From: Anaerolineae bacterium
GTDB lineage: Bacteria > Chloroflexota > Anaerolineae > JAFGEY01
Direction of reading: 5' to 3'
Assembly (NCBI GenBank): GCA_016783145.1
Contig: JADHXD010000043.1
Coordinates: forward strand, 1 to 32,477
DNA length: 32,477 nucleotides
This document shows, piece by piece, positions 1 through 7,687 of the stretch. Position 1 is the stretch's first letter. Each line of letters opens with the position of its first letter. Made by a program: the position numbers and the translations under genes. Below the pieces are notes generated by a model that saw only the letters and a list, made by a program, of their open reading frames with translations, ran no database searches and was not told the DNA's origin.

Positions 1-69
1 TCGGCGAGACCCGAGTCCCACTCACCGGCCACGCACCTCGTCGCGCAGAGGTTCCGGCGTCAAGGCAGA

Positions 70-1107
70 TCACTCCAGGGACAGCGCCTCCAGCGCGGAC
101 AGGTCCGCTGCCCGGTCGCCGCCTTCTACTCCTGGGTAGCGGGACCAGAGGTCATCCACGATCGCGGAGGGATCGCACCGCACTCCTTGCCCCTCAAAGT
201 AGTCACACACGCGCTCAATGTCTCTTTTCAAGATACGATAGGCTTCGGTGTTGGCGCAACTGTTTGCCGCCTGTGGAAAGTCAATGATCGTGAGTTCGTT
301 CTCCCAGAGGAGCACATTATAGGCGGACAGGTCGCCGTGGATCAGGTCGTGCTGCAGCATCAGCTCCACGTTACGCAGCACCTCCCGGAACAGCAGGACG
401 GCCTCGCCGTAGTCCAAACGCACCGTGTTCAGCGTAGGAGCGGCCATCTGAGCATCTCCGTGGTAGCTCATCAGGATGGCATTCTCGCTTGCCGCGGCCG
501 GCCTGGGCACTGCGCCGCCCGCGTGATACAGGCATTCCAGGGTGTTGTACTCGTGCATCAACCAGGAGGTATGCATCACCTGCACGCCGAACACGGTCTT
601 TTTCCCGATAGCCCGCATGATCCGATGATCGGTCGTCTTGACAGGACGACCCTCCGCCGTGAGGATCTGGCGGCCCTGGCGGTACACCGCATCGTTGCGC
701 AGCGTTCGGAACATGCGCGGCCTGTATACCTTGGACGCCAGGAAGGGACTGCCGACCGTTGGGTGAGCGGCGCAGCGGTACACGCTCGCCTCTTTGCCCC
801 CTTTGACCTGTGCCAGGACATCAGTGATGAGTTCTTGGTCGTAGAAGGAGCGCAGAGAGGACAGCAGCCACTGTTCCTCGTGCTGGCCTGGGCGATAGGT
901 CGTGTTGAAACCACCTTCCAGGCCGATGGGGTCAGCCAACTCCTCCATGATCTGCTCTTCTGGTTTCTTTGGCAGCTGCCTGGGCACCGGCTTGCGCTTG
1001 CGGCGCGCCCGACGGTCTGTCTGCATCGGGTCGAACACTCTCTCATAGTACTCGGTTTCATCCTCTTGATGCTCACACGCACCAGGGCAGGTATCGTTTC
1101 GGGTCAC
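70..1107 (-). CDS. RIO1-family atypical serine kinase/ATPase
   Basis: This is a RIO-type protein kinase, a family best known from archaeal and eukaryotic small-subunit ribosome maturation; its bacterial role is not settled. Visible motifs are a glycine-rich ATP loop (VKGGKEASVYR), the catalytic loop HGDLSAYN with its Asp and Asn, and the metal-binding IDFPQ. All are RIO1-like and intact. The N-terminus is basic (about residues 28-50: RRARRKRK). The frame stays open upstream to 1278. I place the start at GTG 1107, because AGAGGAAG lies about 6-8 nt before it on the minus strand and the extra upstream residues (Cys/Trp-rich) look non-coding; that gives 345 aa. It ends near the window edge, and no partner gene is visible on its 3' side. 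A structured leader with a small ORF and two hairpins precedes it. The family call is firm; the start is less so. Confidence 0.93.
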   Translation of the reverse strand: MTRNDTCPGACEHQEDETEYYERVFDPMQTDRRARRKRKPVPRQLPKKPEEQIMEELADPIGLEGGFNTTYRPGQHEEQWLLSSLRSFYDQELITDVLAQVKGGKEASVYRCAAHPTVGSPFLASKVYRPRMFRTLRNDAVYRQGRQILTAEGRPVKTTDHRIMRAIGKKTVFGVQVMHTSWLMHEYNTLECLYHAGGAVPRPAAASENAILMSYHGDAQMAAPTLNTVRLDYGEAVLLFREVLRNVELMLQHDLIHGDLSAYNVLLWENELTIIDFPQAANSCANTEAYRILKRDIERVCDYFEGQGVRCDPSAIVDDLWSRYPGVEGGDRAADLSALEALSLE

Positions 1108-1161
1108 TGTTTTCTTCCTCTTGCTTCTGCTCAGCGAGAACGCCAGCCCGCGGACAGAGCG

Positions 1162-1198
1162 CGCTGGCCACGGAGCGAACACACATCCGTGGCCAGCG
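1162..1198 (-). other. 13-bp perfect hairpin in rio1 leader
   Basis: The two arms, 1162-1174 and 1186-1198, are exact reverse complements around an 11-nt loop. The hairpin lies 55 nt upstream of the GTG start of the RIO1 gene. No T-run follows on either strand, so it is unlikely to be a simple terminator. Its stem and loop resemble the hairpin at 1245-1276, sharing the GGCCACGG arm and GAACACAC in the loop. An antiterminator, protein-binding or mRNA-stability role is possible but is inference. Confidence 0.6.
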
Positions 1199-1236
1199 AG
1201 AAGAGAGCGGCGACCCATTGACAGGCAAGAGGGGCA

Positions 1237-1276
1237 ACAAGAAAGCGGCCACGGATAGGAACACACCCGTGGCCGC
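1237..1276 (-). terminator. Intrinsic-terminator-like hairpin between small ORF and rio1
   Basis: On the minus strand a perfect 10-bp GC-rich stem (arms 1267-1276 and 1245-1254, 12-nt loop) is followed directly by TTTCTTGTT. That is the form of a Rho-independent terminator. It starts 23 nt after the stop codon of the small ORF at 1299-1436 and precedes the RIO1 gene. It therefore either ends a separate short transcript or acts as an attenuator for rio1. Confidence 0.6.
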
Positions 1277-1298
1277 ACTCCCCCCAGAAGAGGACGAT

Positions 1299-1436
1299 CT
1301 AGTGAATTATCTCCCCGGGGCGGCGAGCCGGCAAGCGCATTCCAAGATCCACAAACTCAGTTGTGATTCGGGCGATGATTCGGTTTGTCATCTGAACACG
1401 CCTCCTTTCTACGGCAGCCCGCAGACGGTCGCGCAT
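1299..1436 (-). CDS. Small basic ORF upstream of rio1, unknown function
   Basis: This is a 45-codon reading frame (start MRDRLR, end GEIIH). It lies between a consensus minus-strand promoter and a terminator-like hairpin that begins 23 nt after its stop. An internal ATG at 1391 (30 aa product) has the stronger ribosome site, GAAAGGAGG about 8 nt upstream, and may be the true start; ATG 1436 has only GAGG. The frame is open, without an ATG, for about 18 further codons upstream (TGWKAW-like residues), so it could also be the 3' end of a decayed gene. I recognise no family. The bracketing by promoter, ribosome site and terminator is the main support. Confidence 0.4.
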   Translation of the reverse strand: MRDRLRAAVERRRVQMTNRIIARITTEFVDLGMRLPARRPGEIIH

Positions 1437-1574
1437 CTCTGCCTCAGTCAGCTTCCGGGACTTTGCGTCCCAGGCCTTCCAGCCAGCGTCAGGGGAAATG
1501 CCTCAGCCCCGACCAGTCAGGTCCAAAGCTTGTCGAGATGCCTAACCATGCCTCCTGTTACCCAGAGATGCCCC

Positions 1575-1603
1575 AGTGTACCACGGTTTCCAAGAACCGT
1601 CAA
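1575..1603 (-). promoter_or_regulatory. Sigma-70-type promoter for the rio1 leader
   Basis: Read on the minus strand: -35 TTGACG (1603-1598), a 17-nt spacer, and -10 TACACT (1580-1575). Transcription would start near 1568 and run through the small ORF and hairpins into rio1. Its -35 box is only 18 bp from the -35 box of the divergent aspS promoter. Confidence 0.65.
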
Positions 1604-1621
1604 ATGACCGCTTTCCTTCAC

Positions 1622-1650
1622 TTGACACCGCCTGCGCTCTATGCTATAGT
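1622..1650 (+). promoter_or_regulatory. Consensus sigma-70 promoter of aspS
   Basis: The promoter has -35 TTGACA (1622-1627), exactly 17 nt of spacer, and -10 TATAGT (1645-1650). The expected transcription start is near 1657, just ahead of the T-box leader. Confidence 0.85.
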
Positions 1651-1656
1651 AGCGGC

Positions 1657-1930
1657 CAATCCGATATGGATCAGCGATGAAGGAGAAGAGTAGGCAGGTC
1701 GCCCGGCCTCAGAGAGCTGCGGGTTGCTGCGACGCAGTGCCTGGCCCCGCCGAACGACACTCCAGAGCTGCAGGGTCGAAGGGCAAACAGCACCGTAGGC
1801 TCTGCCGGATGCTCCCGTTACAGGGCTGGGTCTCGTGACCCACAGAGGTCGTCCGTTGTGAGACGGCGGCAAAGCAAGGTGGCACCGTGGGCGCCTCCCT
1901 CATCCTTGTGGAGAGGGAGGCGATTCTATT
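1657..1930 (+). promoter_or_regulatory. T-box riboswitch, Asp specifier (GAC)
   Basis: This is a tRNA-sensing leader controlling aspS. Stem I shows the GATGAAGGAGAAGAGTA entry region, an AGAGAGCTGCGG arm, and the specifier segment GAACGACACTCC. The codon in the specifier position is GAC (1756-1758, Asp), followed by A. The conserved T-box AAGGTGGCACCGTGG is at 1876-1890. Its bulge TGGC would pair with a GCCA tRNA 3' end, as expected for tRNA-Asp with discriminator G73. ACGG (1863-1866) can form the antiterminator with CCGT (1885-1888). A 10-bp terminator stem (1892-1901 with 1913-1922) is followed by ATTCTATT. Uncharged tRNA-Asp is expected to raise aspS expression. The specifier, the 3'-end pairing and the downstream gene all agree. 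Confidence 0.93.
1892..1930 (+). terminator. T-box-controlled terminator
   Basis: The 10-bp perfect stem CGCCTCCCTC/GAGGGAGGCG (1892-1901, 1913-1922) has an 11-nt loop and a weak T tract, ATTCTATT. It is the expression-platform hairpin of the Asp T-box. The poor T tract leaves room for additional control at translation initiation. Confidence 0.75.
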
Positions 1931-1953
1931 CCCATGCTATCGAGGAGGGTGCC

Positions 1954-3300
1954 ATGAACCAGGCGATGGACGGAGCCGCGAGCAGCGCCGCTCCCAGACC
2001 ACCCCGTGTCCAGACGAGGCAGGCGGCAGAGCACGTAGGGGAACGGGTCACGATGGCCGGATGGCTGCACCGGCTGCGACGGTTGGGAGGCATCAGCTTT
2101 CTGCTACTGCGTGATGGCAGCGGGCTGTTCCAGGCCGTGATCGAAGGCGACCGGCAGTTGGCCGTCTTGCAGGACGCGCAGCCCGAGACCGTGATCGAGG
2201 TCGAGGGCACCGTCGTTACCGAGACCCAGGCGCCGGGCGGACTGGAACTCCACGACTGCCAGGTGCGGGTGATCACACCCGTGACCGAGACTTTGCCCTT
2301 TGAGATCAACAAGAAGGTGCTCAAGCCAGGGCTGGACGTCTTTCTCGACCACGCTCCTGTCGGACTGCGACATCCGCAGAAGCAAGCGACCTTTCGACTG
2401 TTCAGCGGACTGCTCGCCGCTTTCAGGGAGCACCTGACAGGCGAAGGCTTCACAGAGATCCAAACCCCCAAGCTGGTCGGTATGGCGACGGAGGGCGGGG
2501 CCAACGTCTTCCCGGTGAGCTACTTTGGTCAGACAGCCTACCTTGCCCAGAGTCCTCAACTCTACAAGCAGATCATGGTCGGCGTGTTCGAGCGCGTCTT
2601 TGAGGTCGGGCCAGTCTTCCGTGCGGAGCCGCACAGCACCACCCGTCACATCAACCAGTACACCAGCCTTGACGTGGAGATGGGCTTTATCCGCGACCAC
2701 AGGGATGTGATGGAGCTGCTGACGGGCGTGGTGTGCCACATCTTTGCAGCACTGGGGGAGCGCTGCGCGCAAGACCTGGAATCCTTGGGGGTGAGCCTGC
2801 CCACTGTTGGACAGACCATCCCTCGGGTCAAGTTCCGGGAAGCCCAGCAGATCATCCATGACCAGTTCGGCGAGGACTGCCGAAGCGAGGACGACCTGTC
2901 TCCTCAACACGAGCGCTGGTTGTGCCAGTGGGCCCGCGAGGCATTCGGTTCAGAGCTGCTCTTTGTCACACACTACCCAACAGGGAAGCGCCCTTTCTAT
3001 ACGATGCCCGATCCCGATGATCCGGATCACACCCACAGTTTTGACCTGCTGTTCCGCGGCACAGAGATCGTGACGGGTGGGCAGCGTGTTCACCTCTATG
3101 CGCAGCTCATGAGCCACCTCGAACGCTGGAATCTGGACCCGGAGGGTTTTGTTGGCTATCTGGAGGCCTTTCGTTACGGGATGCCCCCCCACGGCGGCTT
3201 TGGCATGGGCGCTGAGCGACTGCTACAGATGATCGTAGGCGCGGCCAACCTGCGAGAAACGACGCTGTTTCCTCGGGACATGAAGCGGTTGTCCCCGTAG
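1954..3300 (+). CDS. aspS: Aspartate--tRNA(Asp/Asn) ligase, archaeal type
   Basis: This class IIb aminoacyl-tRNA synthetase has an N-terminal OB anticodon-binding domain (about residues 25-115) and a catalytic core. Motif 2 begins FRAE (222-225) and continues to TSLDVEMGF. Motif 3 is GGFGMGAER (414-422). At 448 aa without the bacterial GAD insertion it is the archaeal/AspRS2 form. In the OB domain the motif reads GWLH, with His39 where discriminating archaeal-type enzymes have Trp, and a Pro (115) sits in TLPF. These features are reported for non-discriminating enzymes that also charge tRNA-Asn, so I infer Asp-tRNA(Asn) formation that would need GatCAB. The start is ATG 1954, with GAGGAGGG about 5 nt upstream. 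Expression is controlled by the Asp T-box. Confidence 0.95.
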   Translation: MNQAMDGAASSAAPRPPRVQTRQAAEHVGERVTMAGWLHRLRRLGGISFLLLRDGSGLFQAVIEGDRQLAVLQDAQPETVIEVEGTVVTETQAPGGLELHDCQVRVITPVTETLPFEINKKVLKPGLDVFLDHAPVGLRHPQKQATFRLFSGLLAAFREHLTGEGFTEIQTPKLVGMATEGGANVFPVSYFGQTAYLAQSPQLYKQIMVGVFERVFEVGPVFRAEPHSTTRHINQYTSLDVEMGFIRDHRDVMELLTGVVCHIFAALGERCAQDLESLGVSLPTVGQTIPRVKFREAQQIIHDQFGEDCRSEDDLSPQHERWLCQWAREAFGSELLFVTHYPTGKRPFYTMPDPDDPDHTHSFDLLFRGTEIVTGGQRVHLYAQLMSHLERWNLDPEGFVGYLEAFRYGMPPHGGFGMGAERLLQMIVGAANLRETTLFPRDMKRLSP

Positions 3301-3329
3301 GACGTGGAGCCGCTACGCACGATCTGCAC

Positions 3330-3358
3330 TTGTCCGCCCCCGTAGTCTGGTGTATACT
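3330..3358 (+). promoter_or_regulatory. Probable promoter of polysaccharide operon
   Basis: TTGTCC (3330-3335), a 17-nt spacer and TATACT (3353-3358), with TG directly before the -10. It lies 34 bp upstream of the UDP-glucuronate decarboxylase start and is the only good promoter before the four-gene coupled operon. Confidence 0.6.
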
Positions 3359-3391
3359 ACTCGCCGACAGGCAGAGCAAGGGAGGTGCAAA

Positions 3392-4348
3392 ATGCGCGTT
3401 CTAATCACTGGTGGAGCAGGGTTCATTGGCTCTCACTTGTGCGATCGGCTTCTGGTCGACGGACACACAGTGATCGCCATGGACAACCTGAGCACTGGCA
3501 GCATCGACAACATCGCTCACCTTGCTGGCCGTGACGATTTCGCTTTCATCAAACACGACGTCACCAACTACATCTATGTCCCGGGGCCGCTGGATGCTGT
3601 GCTTCATCTCGCATCCCTGCCCAGCCCGGTCGACTACCTGGAGAAGCCGATCCAGACGCTCAAGGTTGGCGCGCTGGGTACGCACAAGACGCTCGGCCTC
3701 GCCAAGGAAAAAGGATGTCGTTTCCTGCTGGCATCTACGTCCGAGGTATACGGTGATCCGCAGGTCCATCCACAGCCAGAGAGCTACTGGGGCCACGTCA
3801 ACCCGGTTGGCCCGCGCGGCGTCTACGATGAAAGCAAGCGCTTCGCTGAGGCGATGGCCATGGCTTATCACCGCTACCACAGAGTTGAGACACGGATCGC
3901 GCGCATCTTTAACACCTACGGCCCCCGGATGCGGCTGGACGACGGGCGCGTGGTACCTAACTTTGTCAGGCAAGCACTGCTCGGACAGCCCCTGACCATC
4001 TACGGGGACGGGCTGCAGACACGTTCCTTCTGTTACGTCAGTGACCTGGTTTCCGGCGTCATTCGCTTGCTGTTGTCGGATGAGGCAGAACCAGTGAACC
4101 TGGGCAATCCGGAGGAATACACCATCCGGGAGTTCGCCGAGATCGTCAACGCACTGACTGGCAACCAGGCCGGGGCCACGTTCATCGATCGCAGCAGCCT
4201 TAGCGAGCGTGTGGAAGATGACCCCAAGGTCCGCCGTCCGGACATCGGCAAGGCCCGAGCGCGCCTGGAGTGGGAACCAACCGTCGGCCTGCGGGAGGGA
4301 TTGATGAGGACGATCGATCACTTTCGCACAAGGGTGCCGGCTCGATGA
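3392..4348 (+). CDS. UDP-glucuronate decarboxylase (UDP-xylose synthase family)
   Basis: This extended short-chain dehydrogenase of 318 aa probably converts UDP-glucuronate to UDP-xylose for surface polysaccharide synthesis. It has the N-terminal NAD site GGAGFIGSH (7-15), Asp31 after the second strand, the [10 protein letters not shown] segment (114-123), and the catalytic YDESK (Tyr145, Lys149) preceded by NPVGPRG. This set is typical of Uxs proteins rather than GalE. The start is ATG 3392, with GGGAGGTG 5-8 nt upstream; the frame's earlier Met lies in the promoter. Its stop overlaps the start of the next gene (ATGA), indicating translational coupling. A dTDP-glucose dehydratase or other epimerase is less likely. 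Confidence 0.88.
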   Translation: MRVLITGGAGFIGSHLCDRLLVDGHTVIAMDNLSTGSIDNIAHLAGRDDFAFIKHDVTNYIYVPGPLDAVLHLASLPSPVDYLEKPIQTLKVGALGTHKTLGLAKEKGCRFLLASTSEVYGDPQVHPQPESYWGHVNPVGPRGVYDESKRFAEAMAMAYHRYHRVETRIARIFNTYGPRMRLDDGRVVPNFVRQALLGQPLTIYGDGLQTRSFCYVSDLVSGVIRLLLSDEAEPVNLGNPEEYTIREFAEIVNALTGNQAGATFIDRSSLSERVEDDPKVRRPDIGKARARLEWEPTVGLREGLMRTIDHFRTRVPAR

Positions 4349-5871
4349 CCGACACTCGTTCCTACCGACCGCTCTGTCTGCCGATGCCATCCCAAAGTGG
4401 CCTGATCCTGTGGGCGATCGTCCTGGCGGCAGGCTTGGCGCTGGCGCTGCTTCCCCTGCAGTGGCTTGTCATCGCCGTGCCGGGAACGGCGTTCCTCCTG
4501 CTGACGTTGGTCAAGCCGCACCTGGCCCTTTATCTGCTCTGCTTTGCCGTTCCGTTCGGTTCGCTCTTTGAGGTCGACCTGGGCGGGATCACCGTCGGCG
4601 TGACCGAAGGCCTTGTCGGGATCATGATCGCCGCGTGGATCGCTCGCTCGATCGCGCTGAGGGAGGGTAGGTGGACGTGGCCTCGTCTGAGCGCGCCGCT
4701 GGCATTGTTCGTCGGCGCAGCCCTGATCTCTGCCATCAACGCCTCTGGTCTGACCCTGTTCCTCAAAGAGATTGCCAAGTGGCTCGAGTTCTTGGGTGTG
4801 ATGCTGTTTGCCAGCAGCGCCATCGATCGAGACCAGAGCAGGACCGTAGTTGCCAGCGCACTGCTAGCAGGTGCTGCCCAGGCTCTCCTGGGCGCCTACC
4901 AGTTCTTCACCCAGTCAGGTCCCGAGTCCTTTGTGATGATGGGGCGGTACATGCGTGCCTACGGCACATTCGAACAGCCCAACCCCTATGGTGGCTACCT
5001 GGGGCTGGTCGCCCCGGTCGCGTTTGCGCTCGCTGTCTCTCTGCTCAAGCGACGGGGCGCACCTGCTGCGGCGCGCTCAGCCGTCGAGCGCAGGGCACAA
5101 CAGCCGGTCCCGCTCTGGCTGCAGGGATTGGCCGCAGCCAGTTTCGCGCTGATTGGCGTGGCCATCGGCATGAGTGGGTCGCGCGGCGCGTGGCTGGCGT
5201 TCGGCGCCGGATTTGGCTTCATGAACGTGGTCCGCAGCCGAAGAGGAGCGACAACGTTCATCACTGTGGTCGCAGTCCTCGCGCTGTTTGGCCTGTTGGG
5301 CAGTTTCCGCCTGCTTCCCGAGCCGGCTGGCAGGCTGGTGCAGACCTTCGGAGGACGACTCACCAGCTTTGCGTCCTCCTTCAGCAGTCGTGACGTACGC
5401 GGCATCGAGATCACCGATGCAAACTATGCTTCTGTCGAACGACTGGCGTTCTGGCAGGCCGCGCTTGACATGTGGCGCGACCACCCCTGGCTGGGCATAG
5501 GATTCGGGAACTACCAGGCCGCCTACGTTACATATTCCCTCCCCAAATGGCCGATGTCATTGGGCCACGCGCACAACTACTACCTGAATGTGGCGGCGGA
5601 AGCCGGGCTGATCGGGCTGACTACGTACCTCTGGCTGTGGGGTATGGCTATCTGGCAGATGGGGCGAGCGTTCCGCGAGGCTGGCGATCCCTACGTCAGA
5701 GCCCTGGCCCTTGGGGCACTGGGCATGCTGGTCCACATAAGTGTCCACAACGTCGTCGATAACCTTTGGGTTCACAGCATGTACATACATGTCGCGATCA
5801 TCTTGGGCCTGGTCTACGGGAGACGAGGGCCAGCTCACAGTCTCACACACAACAGGAGCAGATTCGCTTGA
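4345..5871 (+). CDS. O-antigen ligase/polymerase family membrane protein
   Basis: This 508-aa polytopic inner-membrane protein has roughly ten to twelve hydrophobic segments. Its large loop ends in the Wzy_C/WaaL-type signature [15 protein letters not shown], preceded by [12 protein letters not shown]. Such proteins polymerise or ligate undecaprenyl-linked glycans on the outer face of the membrane. The ATG overlaps the previous stop by ATGA. A Lys/Arg-rich cytoplasmic stretch follows the [11 protein letters not shown] segment. The sequence alone cannot separate polymerase from ligase. The neighbours (nucleotide-sugar enzyme, GtrA, glycosyltransferase) support a role in exopolysaccharide or cell-wall glycan. 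Confidence 0.85.
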   Translation: MTDTRSYRPLCLPMPSQSGLILWAIVLAAGLALALLPLQWLVIAVPGTAFLLLTLVKPHLALYLLCFAVPFGSLFEVDLGGITVGVTEGLVGIMIAAWIARSIALREGRWTWPRLSAPLALFVGAALISAINASGLTLFLKEIAKWLEFLGVMLFASSAIDRDQSRTVVASALLAGAAQALLGAYQFFTQSGPESFVMMGRYMRAYGTFEQPNPYGGYLGLVAPVAFALAVSLLKRRGAPAAARSAVERRAQQPVPLWLQGLAAASFALIGVAIGMSGSRGAWLAFGAGFGFMNVVRSRRGATTFITVVAVLALFGLLGSFRLLPEPAGRLVQTFGGRLTSFASSFSSRDVRGIEITDANYASVERLAFWQAALDMWRDHPWLGIGFGNYQAAYVTYSLPKWPMSLGHAHNYYLNVAAEAGLIGLTTYLWLWGMAIWQMGRAFREAGDPYVRALALGALGMLVHISVHNVVDNLWVHSMYIHVAIILGLVYGRRGPAHSLTHNRSRFA

Positions 5872-6416
5872 TCACGAAACTCACCACACTTGCCAGGGAT
5901 AAACGCCAGGAAATCGTACGCTTTCTCAAGTTCTGCGTCGTGGGGACCATTGGCACAGCCCTGGATTTCGCCGTCTTTAACCTGCTGCACAACGTGATGG
6001 GCGTTCACCAGGTGCCAGCGAACACGCTCTCTATCACCACCGCGATCGTCAACAACTACACCTGGAGCCGGTTCTGGGTATATCCCGAGACAAAGGGCCA
6101 GCAGGGAGGCCGAAAGTTCGCCCAGTTTGTCGTCGTCAGCGTGATCGCCTGGGCGCTCAACACGGGGATCCTGTGGAGCGTCGACCACTGGCTCTTGGGG
6201 GAGACAGGGCTGCTGGCCAGCCTGGTTGCACCGGCAGCCAGGGCACTGGGTGTGGAGCACGGCGTATTCTCCTCCAATGGGGCGAAGGTCATCGCGACGG
6301 GCATTGTCCTATTCTGGAACTTTTTCGCGAACCGGCTGTGGACGTTCAGGGACGTGAACGACCAGGCAGCAGTGCAGGAGGGTTTGCAGACCTACACAGA
6401 GAGAGAGCCAGCCTAG
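5868..6416 (+). CDS. GtrA-family membrane protein
   Basis: This 182-aa protein has four predicted membrane helices. It begins [19 protein letters not shown] and continues with KFCVVGTIGTALDFAVFNLL, the classic GtrA N-terminal signature. The conserved NNYTWSRFWVY and the C-terminal FFANRLWTF are both present. GtrA proteins are thought to help flip polyprenyl-phosphate sugars. I start it at TTG 5868, which overlaps the stop of the ligase gene (TTGA) and has CAGGAG about 9 nt upstream. The frame has an upstream ATG inside the previous gene that is not supported. Confidence 0.85.
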   Translation: MITKLTTLARDKRQEIVRFLKFCVVGTIGTALDFAVFNLLHNVMGVHQVPANTLSITTAIVNNYTWSRFWVYPETKGQQGGRKFAQFVVVSVIAWALNTGILWSVDHWLLGETGLLASLVAPAARALGVEHGVFSSNGAKVIATGIVLFWNFFANRLWTFRDVNDQAAVQEGLQTYTEREPA

Positions 6417-6417
6417 C

Positions 6418-7575
6418 TTGAGGATCGGCATTGACTATACCTCTGCTGCACACCAGGGCGCGGGCATCGGGCGGCTGACCCGAAACGTCGTGCGCGCTCT
6501 GGCAGAGGTAGACCAGGAAAACGAATACACGCTCCTGGTGCAGGGGCGCCGGCTTCCCTATCCGCCAGGCACTCCCCACCCTCGAAATACGGCCTCGGGT
6601 ATACCAAACGCCAACTTTCGCGAGGTGCGCACCTGGATCGACGAGCACTGGTGGAATCGCATCTGGCACCGCGCGCGCCTGCCCATCGATGTCGAGTGGC
6701 TCGTAGGGCAGGTGGACCTGTTCCACTCTCCTGACTTTACGCTGCCCCCGATGCGATCGGGCACAAAATCCATCGTGACGATTCACGATCTGTCCTTTCT
6801 GCGTCTGCCCCACTGTTTTGAGCGCGCCTTGCTCGAATACCTGACGAGCAATGTGCCGCGCGCGGTCCAGCGTGCGGACTGGGTGCTTGCAGATTCGGAG
6901 AACACACGTCAGGATGTGATCGAGCTGCTCGGCGTAGCTGAAGAACGGGTGACCGTTCTTTACCCAGGTGTAGAGCCTCGATTCCGGTCGATCGACGATG
7001 CGCAACTGCTGAGCTCTATCCAGGAAAAGTATGTCCTGCCCCCACGGTTTATCCTCAGCCTGGGCACGATACAGCCGCGCAAGAACTATGCAGGTCTGAT
7101 CCGTGCCTTTGCCCGTCTGAGTATGGATGACCTGTCTCTGGTGATCGTCGGTGGCCGCGGATGGCTGTACGAAGACATCTTCTCTCAGGTGCAGGCGCTG
7201 GGCCTGGAGGGGCGGGTGTTCTTTCCGGGGTTTGTGGATGATGCCGACCTGCCTGCAGTGTACAACCTGGCCGAGGCGTTCGCCCTTCCATCCCTATACG
7301 AAGGGTTCGGAATCCCTCCCCTCGAGGCGATGGCTTGCGGGACGCCTGTCGTTGTCGCCGACAACTCGTCTCTCCCCGAGGTCGTCGGCGATGCAGGGCT
7401 GCTGGTTGACGTGCACGACACGGAGTCGCTTGCTGAAGCCCTTGCCTGCCTGGTGCAGGACACCGCACTGCGTCAGACGTTGGTCGAGCGAGGCCTGGTC
7501 CAGGCCAGGCGATTCACGTGGCCAGGTGCAGCCAGGACGCTGCTCGAGACGTACCGTCTCGTGGGCGAGACATAG
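6418..7575 (+). CDS. Glycosyltransferase family 4 (GT-B)
   Basis: This retaining GT-B glycosyltransferase of 385 aa transfers a sugar from a nucleotide donor in the cytoplasm. The N-terminal domain begins [19 protein letters not shown]. The C-terminal Rossmann domain contains [16 protein letters not shown] and the EX7E-type motif [20 protein letters not shown] (around residue 290). The start codon is TTG 6418, one nt after the GtrA stop; the ribosome site is weak, so it is probably translated by coupling. It is the last gene of the envelope-glycan operon. The acceptor sugar cannot be predicted. Confidence 0.88.
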   Translation: MRIGIDYTSAAHQGAGIGRLTRNVVRALAEVDQENEYTLLVQGRRLPYPPGTPHPRNTASGIPNANFREVRTWIDEHWWNRIWHRARLPIDVEWLVGQVDLFHSPDFTLPPMRSGTKSIVTIHDLSFLRLPHCFERALLEYLTSNVPRAVQRADWVLADSENTRQDVIELLGVAEERVTVLYPGVEPRFRSIDDAQLLSSIQEKYVLPPRFILSLGTIQPRKNYAGLIRAFARLSMDDLSLVIVGGRGWLYEDIFSQVQALGLEGRVFFPGFVDDADLPAVYNLAEAFALPSLYEGFGIPPLEAMACGTPVVVADNSSLPEVVGDAGLLVDVHDTESLAEALACLVQDTALRQTLVERGLVQARRFTWPGAARTLLETYRLVGET

Positions 7576-7605
7576 GCGGGTCGGTTCTATGGCCAAGGAG
7601 GCACG

Positions 7606-7687
7606 ATGTCCAGGTCGATGTTGCTCGAGATCCTGAGAGAGTTCCACAGGCAAGATCCTGGAGGCGGCGCCCCAGGCCGATCAGGGC
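7606..7687 (+). other. Strong ribosome site and out-of-frame N-terminal segment of the BchI-type gene
   Basis: ATG 7606 has a near-perfect AAGGAGG 5-6 nt upstream and reads MSRSMLLEILREFHRQ. This frame differs from that of the downstream ATPase. The ATPase frame is closed by TGA at 7634-7636 but then reads SSTGKILEAAPQADQG up to its first ATG at 7688, with typical high-GC third positions. A +1 shift between about 7637 and 7665 would join the two into one longer protein. The alternatives are an assembly or sequencing error, or a short coupled leader ORF of 80 codons (7606-7848). Confidence 0.45.

Noticed and set aside
1-69. Possible gene end at the left edge
   Set aside because: Only 69 bp remain, and no frame could be tied to a family. 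It could hold the start of a gene on the minus strand, but there is not enough to say.
187-1221. 344-codon plus-strand frame opposite the RIO1 kinase
   Set aside because: The minus strand has intact kinase motifs; the plus frame is its complement and shows no family.
1457-1471. GGGACGCAAAG-like sequence on the minus strand resembling the core of a c-di-GMP (GEMM) riboswitch
   Set aside because: It is a simple GGGAC/GTCCC hairpin with a GCAAA loop. The other conserved parts of that riboswitch (GGCAAACC and the tetraloop-receptor arm) are not present.
1517-1549. 10-codon leader peptide (MVRHLDKLWT) on the minus strand near the rio1 promoter
   Set aside because: The AGGAGG is only 1 nt before the ATG, too close for efficient initiation, and the peptide has no run of regulatory codons.
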